Part shown: in pieces, positions 7,609 through 16,398 of the stretch
Position numbering within the stretch: position 1 is the stretch's first letter
How the letters are laid out: every line of letters starts with the position of its first letter
Source of the DNA: CAYUDP01 sp964443725
Lineage (GTDB): Bacteria; Patescibacteriota; Minisyncoccia; Phycocordibacterales; JAKFXT01
Assembly: GCA_964443725.1 (NCBI GenBank)
Contig: CAYUDP010000001.1
Location: 1 to 64,000, forward strand
Length of the DNA stretch: 64,000 bases
Direction: 5' to 3'
Made by a program: the position numbers and the translations under genes
The notes under the pieces: model-generated
What the model was told of the DNA's origin: nothing
The model's database searches: none
Seen by the model: the letters and a program-made list of their open reading frames with translations, nothing else

Positions 7609-8511
7609 ATGGCAGTAAGTGAAAAACCTGGGAATCCACTCTTGAAAGCCGTAGGCATGGTGCTCTTTCTTGGTTTTTTCCTATGGTTTTCAAAAACCCA
7701 CTCAACCAACGAAAATTATTTCGACAACTCTAACTCTTCTTACAAAAATGAAAGTTCTCGTGTTTCAATGGAAATCGGAAATATCGCAAACCAGACTTAC
7801 AATTTGAAAAACCAAATGGACAAAGATGCACTTGATGCACGTATGTCCCCTTACTACAAAAAGATATCAATAATGAAGCACTCGGCTTGGAATGAAAGTA
7901 ATCCGACTCAAGAGTATATAACGATAGAGGCCGATGAAAGCCTCGATTCCCCCATTAACGTGAGTAATTGGACGATAAAAAGCGCGGTTAGTGGGAAAAT
8001 CTTTAAGCTCGGGAAGGCTACTCCCCTTCCAGAATTCGGATCAGTAAATCCAGAGTACGACGTTGTTCTTCCTCCCGGAGGAGTCATATACCTATCTTCA
8101 GGAAGATCTCCCATAGGCTCATCTTTTCAAGAAAACAAATGTACTGGATACCTTGATCAATACCAAGACTATTATCCTGGACTAGCTCATGAATGCCCAA
8201 CTTTATACAACGCGAAGCCTGATGTCCCTCTATACAGAATGAATGCCTGCTACGACTATGTAAGATCCGTGCCAGAGTGCTATATGCCAGTTCAAAACAT
8301 CCCAATAAACATAGGGCCAGAGTGTACCAAATTTATAACCGAGAGTACTGGATACGACTATTGTGTAAGAACAAATAAAAATTATGCTGATTTCTACAAA
8401 AGCAGGTGGCGACTATTCTTGAAACAACCAGAAACAATCTGGTTGCCGAAAAGAGAAGTTATAGAACTACTAGACAACAATGGCAAGTTGGTAGCGGAAG
8501 ATAAGTATTAA
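7609..8511 (+). CDS. exported Cys-rich protein, lamin-tail-like fold possible
   Basis: The 300-residue protein has one N-terminal TM segment (GMVLFLGFFLWF) and an extracytoplasmic region. Residues 95-165 contain EYITIEADESLDSPINVSNW and VLPPGGVIYLSSGRSP, which resemble lamin-tail (LTD) beta-sandwich domains. This is a weak assignment. Eight or so cysteines in the second half suggest disulfides. A TATTAT box at 7597-7602 ends 6 nt before the ATG. It is convergent with the SpoU-type methylase gene. Confidence 0.6.
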   Translation: MAVSEKPGNPLLKAVGMVLFLGFFLWFSKTHSTNENYFDNSNSSYKNESSRVSMEIGNIANQTYNLKNQMDKDALDARMSPYYKKISIMKHSAWNESNPTQEYITIEADESLDSPINVSNWTIKSAVSGKIFKLGKATPLPEFGSVNPEYDVVLPPGGVIYLSSGRSPIGSSFQENKCTGYLDQYQDYYPGLAHECPTLYNAKPDVPLYRMNACYDYVRSVPECYMPVQNIPINIGPECTKFITESTGYDYCVRTNKNYADFYKSRWRLFLKQPETIWLPKREVIELLDNNGKLVAEDKY

Positions 8512-8526
8512 AAACAACACCAACCT

Positions 8527-9003
8527 CTAGCCGAAAAATCTATACAAAACTATTCCAGAGGAAACAGCTACATTGAGGGACTCCTTCAAGCCAAACATTT
8601 TTATCTCAGCAATTTCATCTGCCATACCCAGTATCTTCTTATCAATTCCAGAAACTTCGTTGCCAAATATAAGGCAAGTTTTATGTTTTGGCTTAATCTT
8701 CTTATAGTCCAAAGACTTAGTATCCTGCTCTATCGCCACAATAAAAAACTCCTCCTTTTTGAGTTTTTTGACAACATCACTTGTTTTCTCAAAATATTCC
8801 CAACTTATGCTTTTTTCTGCCCCTAGGGCAGATTTACTTATATCTTTTCTTACTCGACCAAACCTATCTATAGGAGATGGTGTCACTCCGGTTAGAAATA
8901 TCTTTTGAACACCAATCGCATCTCCCGTCCGAAAAATAGAGCCTACATTCTCAGCACTCCTTATATTATCCAATATTAAAACTATTTCTCTTGATTTCTT
9001 CAC
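8527..9003 (-). CDS. TrmH/SpoU family RNA 2'-O-methyltransferase
   Basis: The protein has 158 residues, the catalytic SPOUT domain only, without the N-terminal substrate-binding domain found in RlmB. Motif 1 is NIRSAENVGSIFRTGDAIG, motif 2 is CLIFGNEVSGID and motif 3 is IKMFGLKESLNVAVSSGIVLYRF. The knot-forming C-terminus binds SAM. The target could be tRNA or rRNA and cannot be fixed from sequence alone. Confidence 0.88.
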   Translation of the reverse strand: MKKSREIVLILDNIRSAENVGSIFRTGDAIGVQKIFLTGVTPSPIDRFGRVRKDISKSALGAEKSISWEYFEKTSDVVKKLKKEEFFIVAIEQDTKSLDYKKIKPKHKTCLIFGNEVSGIDKKILGMADEIAEIKMFGLKESLNVAVSSGIVLYRFFG

Positions 9004-9061
9004 ACATGAAAATTACCACCTGTTGCATAAATTGCCAACAATAAGGTAGCATACTCTCTAT

Positions 9062-9415
9062 ATGATGAGTTTATTTCCACATTTACTACCATTATCACTT
9101 TTAGCAATTTCAGTTCTAAGAGTTGTAATAGGAACAATAGCCCTTTCTTTTTCTATAAAAAAAATAAGATCCGGAGGAAAAGTAAATACTTTGTCTGGGG
9201 TAATCTTCGCCCTGTCTTCCATATTATTCATAGCTGGCATATTCACCCAAGGCGTGGCGATAGCAATATCTATTCTTTCTTTGTTTGAATTTTATCTTGC
9301 AATAGCAAACAAAAAATCTTGTGACAGCAAAATGCTTTGGATACTAATGTCCATAGTTTCCATATCTTTCCTGTTTTTCGGTGCAGGAGCATGGGGGTTT
9401 GATTTGCCCCTATAA
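9062..9415 (+). CDS. small polytopic membrane protein
   Basis: The 117-residue protein has about four hydrophobic segments (LLPLSLLAISVLRVVIGTIAL, LSGVIFALSSILFIAGIF, GVAIAISILSLFEFYLAIA, MLWILMSIVSISFLFFGAGAW). The layout is reminiscent of DoxX-like proteins but I see no diagnostic motif. A TAGCAT box lies close to the ATG. Confidence 0.55.
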   Translation: MMSLFPHLLPLSLLAISVLRVVIGTIALSFSIKKIRSGGKVNTLSGVIFALSSILFIAGIFTQGVAIAISILSLFEFYLAIANKKSCDSKMLWILMSIVSISFLFFGAGAWGFDLPL

Positions 9416-9429
9416 AATAAAACGACTGG

Positions 9430-9465
9430 AAAGATAAAGGCCACATTTTGTGGCACTTTATCTTT
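9430..9465. terminator. bidirectional hairpin terminator
   Basis: AAAGATAAAG pairs with CTTTATCTTT around an inner CCACA/TGTGG stem. It lies between two convergent genes and touches the stop of the minus-strand one. Confidence 0.75.
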
Positions 9466-9791
9466 TAGTGTACAGCTGGTTTATTTACCTCCTCACAAAG
9501 AGAAGCGATGGTATCCACATCATGATGAAGCATGGGCTTGTTTTCCTCTCCAAGCCAGAGACCTTCAGATTCTGAAATGTCCCCCTTTTTATTTGTTAGA
9601 TATTTAATAGAAAAATCAGCCCCAGCAAAAACTCCTTTTACAGAAACTTTTCTTACTTCTTCGCTTATATCCGTACTTAAATATTCTATTACCTCTACTT
9701 GTGGACCACCCTCGCTGTTTCTTGCAAAAACACCAAGCTTATCTTGAGGACTAACACTAGATTCTCTGTTTAAAGTAAAATCAAAAGTCAT
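9465..9791 (-). CDS. hypothetical protein, 108 residues
   Basis: It is mostly beta-strand and acidic, without a signal peptide, TM segment or cysteine pairs (one Cys in ASLCEEV). I do not recognise the family. The start MTFDFTLNRES at 9791 is the only reasonable one. Confidence 0.5.
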   Translation of the reverse strand: MTFDFTLNRESSVSPQDKLGVFARNSEGGPQVEVIEYLSTDISEEVRKVSVKGVFAGADFSIKYLTNKKGDISESEGLWLGEENKPMLHHDVDTIASLCEEVNKPAVH

Positions 9792-9901
9792 ATTCTGAAA
9801 TTATACCACCATATAAAAAGGTTTGCTTGATGAATTAAATTCCTGACACACAGTCCCCCAGACTGTGTTCTGTTCATCCAAAAATTTTGGATAAATTTTT
9901 G

Positions 9902-9973
9902 TCCGTCCAGCAGGGATCGAACCTGCGACCAATTGCTTAAAAGGCAACTGCTCTACCGCTGAGCTATGGACGG
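9902..9973 (-). tRNA. tRNA-Lys(UUU)
   Basis: On the minus strand the acceptor CCGTCCA/TGGACGG, D arm GCTC/GAGC, anticodon stem around loop CTTTTAA (anticodon TTT) and T arm GCAGG/CCTGC are complete. CCA is not encoded. A hairpin ATCCAAAA/TTTTGGAT at about 9877-9894 could end the transcript. Confidence 0.93.
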
Positions 9974-10052
9974 ATATTGTCTAGAAATAATCTAAACAAG
10001 CTATACCTTACAACAAAATCTCACTTTATGGAAGTAGTAGGATATTAATATT

Positions 10053-10751
10053 CTAAATACTAAGCACAAACCTCTCAAGAGATAGTTCCATATCCCCTAT
10101 TCCACCCCTAGATAGATGATAAGCGTCAACCAGATCTCGAAGGGCTGATTCTATTTCTCCGTCTTTGAAATTTTTTAGCAATCCCCTTGCCTTACTAACA
10201 GCAAATGGGCTTATGCCTTTCTCCTCACCACGACGGACAAGTAGGGCCACCTTGAGTTGCCAAAACAATACTCCAGCTATTTCCTCGGGAGTCTTTCCAT
10301 AATCTATAGCTTTTCTATACATAACCCAAAGACCTTTCTTATCCCTTTTCATTAAGAGATCCGCTAAAGCAAAGGTATTAAAATCCTCATTCTTTTTTGC
10401 AGGTGCTTTTGATTCTTTCAAGATAGCTCCCGATTTTTCAAGTATATCTATTTCTGCCTTTGTTATCTCGTCCTCAAGAAAGCAGTAATCGACTCTGCTC
10501 TCAACAATTTGTTTTGCAACCTTAAAAATAAATTCTTTGATTTCTTTTTTGGAAAAAAGATTCCTACCAAAAACCATATTTTTACCACCAAAGAGATCTT
10601 CGCTTTCTGAGGGGTTTAGGAAATCCTCCTCTGTAAAACTACTATCATCAAAACTCAAAACAGAAACTCCATCTTTCTTCCTACCCAAGATGAAACTATC
10701 AGCCTGTTTTTTCGACAACTCTCTGTTGGCACCAAAATATATATAAATCAT
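10053..10751 (-). CDS. holA: DNA polymerase III delta subunit-like protein
   Basis: The protein is 232 residues from the ATG at 10751 (MIYIYFGANREL), 4 bp after the polA stop. A longer in-frame start would overlap polA. It is shorter than E. coli HolA (343). The middle and C-terminal helices (LADLLMKRDKKGLWVMYRKAI, GVLFWQLKVALLVRR, LRDLVDAYHLSRGG) match the clamp-loader delta domain III pattern, while the N-terminal P-loop-like region is weak. It would load the DnaN clamp. Being in a polA-holA pair places it with replication. Confidence 0.7.
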   Translation of the reverse strand: MIYIYFGANRELSKKQADSFILGRKKDGVSVLSFDDSSFTEEDFLNPSESEDLFGGKNMVFGRNLFSKKEIKEFIFKVAKQIVESRVDYCFLEDEITKAEIDILEKSGAILKESKAPAKKNEDFNTFALADLLMKRDKKGLWVMYRKAIDYGKTPEEIAGVLFWQLKVALLVRRGEEKGISPFAVSKARGLLKNFKDGEIESALRDLVDAYHLSRGGIGDMELSLERFVLSI

Positions 10752-10755
10752 AAAA

Positions 10756-13128
10756 TTAGTATAACTCTCCCCAATTTTTGCCCTTAGACAAGGAAGAAAT
10801 AAGTTTAATCCCTGATATTTTATCACTCGGCAAAACTTCTTCCTCCATTATTCTGCGAATCTCCTCACCAACATCAAGTAAAACTGAGTCCTCAATTTCA
10901 AATATAAGTTCGTCATGAATCTGTAAGAGAAGTCTGACTTTGTCCCGTAGTTTATTGGCCTCAATATAGTCATCAATTTTCTTCATAGCAATTTTTACTA
11001 TATCTGCATTTGTTCCTTGAATAGGCGCATTCACTGCCATTCTTTCCGCCTGTGCTTTGATATATGGGATTGGAGACCTAATACCTTCAAAATATCTTCT
11101 TCTTCCAAAGAAAGTTGTTGTATACCCTCTTCTTTCGGCATCAGCCTTCACTTCTTCCAAATACCTAGCAAGACCAGTAAAAACTTCAAAATAATCGTTG
11201 TAAAACTTTTGAGCTTCAGCTCGTGTGGTTCCCAAATTATCTTTCAAGGCATTAACTCCCATACCATAGAGGATGCCGAAGTTTATGACCTTGGCTCGCC
11301 TTCTCATTTCTTTATCAACTTGCTCCTCAGGAACGTTGAAAACCTGTGCGGCAACTTCAGTGTGAATATCCTCCCCCTTTTTAAATATCTCTATCAGCTT
11401 CTCATCGTGCGATAAGAAAGCTGCTATTCTAAGTTCAATTTGGGAATAATCAAAAGCACACAAACTAAAACCTGGACTCGACAGGAAGGCATGCCTTATC
11501 TTTCTACCAGACTCGGTCTTGATGGGAATGTTTTGCAGATTTGGGTTTTGTGAAGACATTCTGCCCGTAGTAGTACCCGTCTGCAGAAATTCTGCATGCA
11601 ATCTTTTATCTTCATGCACCATAAGAGGCATATTGTCGATATAAGTAGAAAGAAGTTTTTGGAGTTCTCTATATGAGAATATCTCATCAATAATAGGATG
11701 TACGCCTTTTAATTTTATAAGTTCAGATTCTCTAGTTGATCTTGCCCCACCCTCTGTTTTCTTTAAACCCTTAGTGCTTAATGCCAGTTTATCAAAGACC
11801 ACTTCCCCCAATTGCTTTGGAGAATTAATATTGAATTCACCTTGGGCCAAACTAAATATTCTTTTACTAATCGCATCTAATTCTTTGTGATATTCTTTTG
11901 ATAGATTTTTTAAATACTCGACATCAAGTCTTATTCCAATTTCCTTCATTCTCTCTACAATATCTATTACCGGCTTTTCTATTTCTTCATAAACAGGATA
12001 AAGATTATCTCTCTTCAGACTCGAGATTATTATCTCTTTGGCTTTATTTAAATCATCAGTTTTTGTAAAAGAAAAAATATCTTCAATAGTTGGATTGGTG
12101 ATATTTGAGTTCAAAACCCAAAGTGCCACTTGAGTCTCTTTGAGCAAATCTAGATCCACATCAGCATTCTCTTTCTTTTCTTCCACCTCAAACATTTCTG
12201 GCATTTGAAGAAGTGCCCTTACCCTTGAAAGCATTGATCTAAACTCATACTTAGCGAAAACCTCTCCCAATTTGTCGAGAGACAAACTCTCCTTCCAAGA
12301 CTTCTCTGGGAGAGAAAAGTCAACCGGCGCATCCCTTCTAATGGTAGCAAGGACCTTTGAGAAAAGAGCTTCTTCCTTACCGTTTTTTAGTAAATCTATT
12401 ATTCTTTGTTTGATTTTGGCTTCAATAAATTTACTCTCATCCTTTTCGAGAAGCTTGTATAAATCCTCCAGACTTCCAAATTTGGAAATCAAATCCTGCC
12501 CTGTTTTCTCTCCAATCCCCTTTATACCAGGAATATTGTCTGATGGATCACCACGCAAACCTTTATAATCAGGAAGAAGAAGTGGCGGAAAACCAAACCT
12601 ATCTATAACAGCTTTTTCATCGTACAAAATAGTATCATTTATGCCTTTCTTTAACGTATACACACAGACTCTCCCCTCCTCCACCAACTGAAGCGTATCC
12701 ATATCTCCCGAGGCAACAATAACGTCTAGATTTTCCTTCTTGGTTTTTTCACATATAGTCCCCAATAGGTCATCTGCCTCAAACCCTGGGCATTCGTAAA
12801 AAGGAATACTGAAACCTTCAAGCACTTCTCTTGAGTTTTTTATTTGGTCTACAAGATCGTCCTCGGCTTTCACTCTATGCGCCTTATATTCAGCATAGGC
12901 CTCATGCCTAAAAGTTGCTTGGGGTAAATCATAACAAGCAACAATGTAGTCTGGCTTCAAATCGGAAATTATTTTTATGATCATCGACGATAGTCCATAT
13001 AAAGCTCCCGTTGGTACGCCTTTTGAGGATGAGAAATTTGGCATCGCATGATATCCCCGATGCAGTATGGCATGGGTATCAAGTAGTACTAATTTCTTTC
13101 TTGTATTATCTTTTTTTTGTTTAGGCAT
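10756..13128 (-). CDS. polA: DNA polymerase I
   Basis: The product has 790 residues (E. coli: 928). The N-terminal 5'-3' exonuclease/flap domain (residues 10-290) has LLDTHAILHRGYHAM, ACYDLPQATFRHE, FEADDLLG, ASGDMDTLQLV and GDPSDNIPGIKGIGEKT. The polymerase domain has motif A CAFDYSQIELRI, motif B RRRAKVINFGILYGM and motif C LLQIHDELIFEI. The region between (about 320-400) is too short for an intact 3'-5' exonuclease and lacks its DxE-type carboxylates, so proofreading is probably absent. It repairs and fills DNA gaps. It is downstream of tsaE by 2 bp. Confidence 0.96.
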   Translation of the reverse strand: MPKQKKDNTRKKLVLLDTHAILHRGYHAMPNFSSSKGVPTGALYGLSSMIIKIISDLKPDYIVACYDLPQATFRHEAYAEYKAHRVKAEDDLVDQIKNSREVLEGFSIPFYECPGFEADDLLGTICEKTKKENLDVIVASGDMDTLQLVEEGRVCVYTLKKGINDTILYDEKAVIDRFGFPPLLLPDYKGLRGDPSDNIPGIKGIGEKTGQDLISKFGSLEDLYKLLEKDESKFIEAKIKQRIIDLLKNGKEEALFSKVLATIRRDAPVDFSLPEKSWKESLSLDKLGEVFAKYEFRSMLSRVRALLQMPEMFEVEEKKENADVDLDLLKETQVALWVLNSNITNPTIEDIFSFTKTDDLNKAKEIIISSLKRDNLYPVYEEIEKPVIDIVERMKEIGIRLDVEYLKNLSKEYHKELDAISKRIFSLAQGEFNINSPKQLGEVVFDKLALSTKGLKKTEGGARSTRESELIKLKGVHPIIDEIFSYRELQKLLSTYIDNMPLMVHEDKRLHAEFLQTGTTTGRMSSQNPNLQNIPIKTESGRKIRHAFLSSPGFSLCAFDYSQIELRIAAFLSHDEKLIEIFKKGEDIHTEVAAQVFNVPEEQVDKEMRRRAKVINFGILYGMGVNALKDNLGTTRAEAQKFYNDYFEVFTGLARYLEEVKADAERRGYTTTFFGRRRYFEGIRSPIPYIKAQAERMAVNAPIQGTNADIVKIAMKKIDDYIEANKLRDKVRLLLQIHDELIFEIEDSVLLDVGEEIRRIMEEEVLPSDKISGIKLISSLSKGKNWGELY

Positions 13129-13130
13129 AA

Positions 13131-13580
13131 TTAATTTAAAGTCGCATGCCTTGTATTTTCATCAACAAATTCAAAGTCAATCCTTACTGATTCGTGTGGT
13201 AGACATTCTATTATTCTCTCCGGCCATTCAATAACCACAAAATTTTCTCCAGAATTAAACACCTCATCCAATTTTATTGTTTTTGCATCAGTAATTCCGC
13301 TCAGCCTATATGCATCTATATGAACAAGATTTTTAAACCGGCCGAAATTTATATCGTACCTTTTCATTATTACAAAAGTGGGACTATTAACTACATCTTT
13401 TACACCAAGATTTTTTGAAATGGCTTTAGTAAAAGTAGTCTTTCCAGAACCCAAATCCCCCCTAAGGGATATAACAAATGCCCTGTCTTCATCAGTTCTT
13501 CTTGCTATAGCGATTATTTTCTTGGCTAAAGCATCAAGATTTCCTTGATCTTTTAATATTAATCTCTCCCCCTCTTTCAT
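13131..13580 (-). CDS. tsaE: tRNA threonylcarbamoyladenosine protein TsaE
   Basis: The 149-residue P-loop ATPase has Walker A GDLGSGKTTFTKA, switch-like NSPTFVIMKRY, HIDAYRL and VIEWPERI. TsaE works with TsaB and TsaD to make t6A37 in ANN-decoding tRNAs; those partners are outside this window. It is the first gene of the tsaE-polA-holA operon. Confidence 0.93.
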   Translation of the reverse strand: MKEGERLILKDQGNLDALAKKIIAIARRTDEDRAFVISLRGDLGSGKTTFTKAISKNLGVKDVVNSPTFVIMKRYDINFGRFKNLVHIDAYRLSGITDAKTIKLDEVFNSGENFVVIEWPERIIECLPHESVRIDFEFVDENTRHATLN

Positions 13581-13605
13581 ACTTACTTCGATTTTACACT
13601 ATAAG

Positions 13606-13666
13606 GAAAAAAGAAAAAGGCGCGCTTGCAACCCCTCGGTAAAACCGAGAGATCGCTTCACGCGCC
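13606..13666 (-). terminator. terminator of GC-rich island 1
   Basis: On the minus strand an outer GGCGCG/CGCGCC stem and an inner CTCGGT/ACCGAG stem are followed by a U-rich run (complement of 13606-13618). Confidence 0.75.
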
Positions 13667-13676
13667 TCGCCCACTA

Positions 13677-14162
13677 TCAGCGGGAGCGAATCATCGGCCC
13701 GCCACTTGACGTGGGTCCACCGATTACCGTGATGCTGGGCACCACGGTAATCGAGGAAGAACCCCCCCAGCCACCGGATCCGCGCCACTCGCCGGATCCG
13801 GTGCCAGAACCTTGCCAACTGCCCCCTCCGTAACTACCGGAGGAGGACCCACCGTAGACCCCACCTATCGGGGCGTAGGCTTGGCAGATTCTGCCCCCAG
13901 GGGAACAGGAGGCGGTGCAGTTGGGGTGGCCCCCAACGCACCCTGCCACACACGATTGGACACATTGGTCCACTCGTGCGTTCCAGACTCGGTTTTGCTG
14001 GTCGGTCCAGTCTGACTGGGCTTCGACTGCCCGAGCCCGCTCACAAGAAAGCGGGCTCGGTTGTTTCTTGCAGTATTCGGAGATTTGCACTCCGAATCCC
14101 CCCAATCCACTTGCACACCCCCCTAGAAGGAGGGAGAGAATTATCAGAAAAATCCGTGTCAT
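13677..14162 (-). CDS. predicted lipoprotein, Gly/Ser-rich, in a GC-rich island
   Basis: The protein has 161 residues from ATG 14162, chosen because AAAGGAGGGGG precedes it as a Shine-Dalgarno sequence. MTRIFLIILSLLLGGCASG is a lipoprotein signal peptide with lipobox LGGC. A Cys-rich middle follows (QCVQSCVAGCVGG, CTASC), then a Gly/Ser/Trp-rich tail (GSYGGGSWQGSGTGSG). Local GC is about 60-68% in sampled lines, far above the AT-rich neighbours. It has its own promoter and terminator, so it looks like an acquired module. The function is unknown. Confidence 0.7.
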   Translation of the reverse strand: MTRIFLIILSLLLGGCASGLGGFGVQISEYCKKQPSPLSCERARAVEAQSDWTDQQNRVWNARVDQCVQSCVAGCVGGHPNCTASCSPGGRICQAYAPIGGVYGGSSSGSYGGGSWQGSGTGSGEWRGSGGWGGSSSITVVPSITVIGGPTSSGGPMIRSR

Positions 14163-14230
14163 ACCTGCCCCCTCCTTTGGGGCTTTCCGATCGGCTTTTG
14201 AGCCAGTCGGCATTTCGATGAACTACCAAT

Positions 14231-14259
14231 ATAATACACTATTTTTATAGTTTTGTCAA
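14231..14259 (-). promoter_or_regulatory. consensus promoter of GC-rich island 1
   Basis: On the minus strand a perfect TTGACA (14259-14254) and TATTAT (14236-14231) are 17 bp apart. The start would be near 14224, leaving a leader of about 60 nt to the lipoprotein ATG. Confidence 0.85.
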
Positions 14260-14328
14260 TACTAAAATACGGCCAGCAATAAGGTTATTTATGGAGATAA
14301 TGGAGGGTTTCCATGTTATTATTTTCTT

Positions 14329-15845
14329 ATGACAACATTTGATGATGAGAAAGCTGTAAAAAAGATAGACGAACTAAAACGCGAAGAAGAAGAGGAATTG
14401 GCCCTTGTTCTTTCAAAAAGACATAACGTGGCCTATATAGACCTGTCACGAAGATCTATTGATACTGATGGGCTGAGGCTTATTCCAGAGGCTGAGGCCA
14501 AAGTGGCAAAAGTTGCTATTTTTGAATTGATCGGGAGGAAAATATCACTTGCCGTATTATCACCAAACACTGACGAAGTAAAAAAAATAGTTGAGGACTT
14601 GGAGAGGAAAAACTATACCGTGATAATGTTCATGGTTTCAAGAGCTTCGCTCGAGAGAGCGTGGACTAGATACAAGGAAATATCATTTGCCTCAGAAACA
14701 AAAGCTGGAGTCCTCGATATTTCAAACGAAGAAATACAAAAAATAATCTCTGACGTTAAATCGCTTGAGGATGTAAAGATCCTTATTGAGGATATTTTGA
14801 AACAAAAGAAAAGCTACAAAATATCGAGAATACTAGAAATAATTCTTGCCGGTGCCCTATCCATGGAAGCATCTGATATTCACGTTGAACCAGAGGAGTC
14901 TTTTGTTCGGTTGAGATACAGACTTGATGGAGTTTTAACTGATATTATTTATATAGATCACGAAACATACAACCTCTTGCTATCAAGAATAAAACTTCTT
15001 TCAAGGTTGAAGCTTAATGTAAAATCAGAAGCCCAAGATGGAAGGTTTTCAATAAAAATCGGTGAGGATGAGATAGAAATCCGTACATCCATTCTTCCTG
15101 GAGCGTACAGCGAATCAGTCGTCCTACGTATCTTAAATCCAAAATCAATCCAAGTCCCAATGGAAAGCCTTGGCATGCCTGACAAAATATACAAAATCCT
15201 CGAGCATGAAATAAAAAAGCCAAACGGAATGCTTTTAACCACAGGGCCTACAGGATCAGGTAAAACAACAACACTTTATGCTTTTTTGCGTAAAGTTCAT
15301 TCCCCAGAAATAAAAATAATAACAATCGAAGATCCTATCGAATACCATCTTTCGGGCATAGTTCAAACTCAAGTTGACCACAAGGACTATACGTTTGCAC
15401 AAGGATTGCGTGCCTCCTTGCGNNNNNNNNNNNNNNNNNNNNNNNNNNNNNNNNNNNNNNNNNNNNNNNNNNNNNNNNNNNNNNNNNNNNNNNNNNNNNN
15501 NNNNNNNNNNNNNNNNNNNNNNCATCGAAAAAAGAAATAATATTAAAAAAGCTATCTGACCTTCCCGAGGAGATCGAGGTACCGCAAACAGAAAAAATGT
15601 GGGAAGCCGTAGGTTGTGACAAATGTAGTGGTTTGGGCTACAAGGGCCGCTTGGGTATCTTCGAAATAATAATGATGAGTGAGAAACTAAACGAAGTAAT
15701 AAATCAAAACCCAAGTGAAGTTGAAATAGAAAACGCCTCAAGAGAGCAGGGTTTGCCAAATATGATACAAGATGGACTCATAAAAGTTCTCAATGGTACA
15801 ACAACACTTGAAGAATTGTCGCGTGTAATTGATATAGGTCTTTAA
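14329..15845 (+). CDS. PilB/GspE-type assembly ATPase, interrupted by a gap
   Basis: The part before the gap encodes an N-terminal GspE/PilB domain, LARGE-type segments ASDIHVEPEESFVRLRYRLDG, Walker A TGPTGSGKTTTLY and the Asp box TIEDPIEYHLSGIVQTQV. After the gap the C-terminal zinc motif half (CDKCSGLGYKGRLGIFEI) is present. The 100-N gap (15423-15522) hides the Walker B and His boxes. From the family length the true missing piece is likely well over 100 bp, and the two flanking frames differ. It energises type IV pilus or related filament assembly. No pilC, pilT or pilin neighbours are visible. TATTAT at 14317-14322 ends 6 nt before the ATG. Confidence 0.88.
15423..15522. other. assembly gap (100 N) inside the PilB-type gene
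   Basis: No sequence is shared between the two flanks, so this is a genuine gap of unknown size. Confidence 0.95.
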
Positions 15846-16013
15846 AAAACAGACTTCTGTTTGTCCATATTGACTTTTAAATCAGAAACAAATCTTGACT
15901 ATAAGCAACTATATTTGAGTTTTGTTTTTTCCTCTTGTTATTGGACTCAAAGTCTATAAAATCAGTAAAACGGTTCTTTAAATACCGCCCACAAGAAGAG
16001 TTGTGGGAGGAGT

Positions 16014-16189
16014 AAAAAATCCAGATCATTATTCTCTAAGGAATACTTTTAATGCTAGGCATCAAAAGTTAAGAGTTTCCCTGAGGATGGTTTCAGCGGT
16101 CCAGCCTGAAGCGGGGTACCAAAACGTCCTTGCAGAAACACCAGTAAGCCATAAAAATGACCTAATTCCTTAGAGAATAATATTCTGGA
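16014..16189 (-). ncRNA. structured RNA candidate, 6S-like architecture
   Basis: A 25-nt closing arm at 16165-16189 (minus-strand 5' arm) pairs with 16020-16044 with few mismatches, and the 3' side is followed by U6 on the minus strand (complement of 16014-16019). Inside lie an unpaired 5' strand, a terminal arm (GTTT.CTG.AGGA against TCCT.CAG.AAAC in plus-strand terms) with a hairpin TTCAG/CTGAA, and a small hairpin ACTTTT/AAAAGT on the opposite bubble side. A closing stem, a central bubble with a 3' hairpin and an apical arm is the 6S RNA layout. Sequence identity with known 6S is not claimed. A consensus promoter at 16275-16302 fits a precursor of about 255 nt. Confidence 0.45.
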
Positions 16190-16274
16190 TTGAAAAGCAA
16201 ACAAAAAACTCGAGAGATAATCCTCCTGTTCTCGCTATGTGCGCAGAAAGCTATCTTTATCGAGCTACACAAGA

Positions 16275-16302
16275 ATACTATCATAAAACAATTTTTTGTC
16301 AA
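16275..16302 (-). promoter_or_regulatory. promoter of the 6S-like RNA candidate
   Basis: On the minus strand TTGACA (16302-16297) and TAGTAT (16280-16275) are 16 bp apart. No start codon with a usable ORF follows, so the product is likely an RNA. Confidence 0.75.
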
Positions 16303-16362
16303 GTCCAGTACACACCCCCCTTCTTGGCCATTTTGGATTCAAAGTATAGTTAACATTAAAAC

Positions 16363-16398
16363 AAAAAGTCCCGCACCAAAATCCGTGGGCGGAACTTT
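16363..16398 (-). terminator. terminator of GC-rich island 2
   Basis: On the minus strand AAAGTTCCGC pairs with GCGGGACTTT (one G-U), followed by TTTTTG. It begins at the stop codon of the gene. Confidence 0.75.

Larger units (their letters stand above)
15846..16397. other. 552-bp gene-free region holding the RNA candidate
   Basis: No supported ORF is seen. Contents are a weak AAACAGA/TCTGTTT hairpin just after the PilB-type gene, a CCCACAA/TTGTGGG hairpin at about 15988-16007, the 6S-like candidate, its promoter and the terminator of the minus-strand island gene. Confidence 0.6.

Noticed and set aside
13812..14250. Several long plus-strand ORFs opposite the GC-rich lipoprotein gene
   Set aside because: High GC lowers stop frequency; the minus-strand frame has a lipobox signal peptide, a Shine-Dalgarno sequence and a promoter, the plus frames have none.
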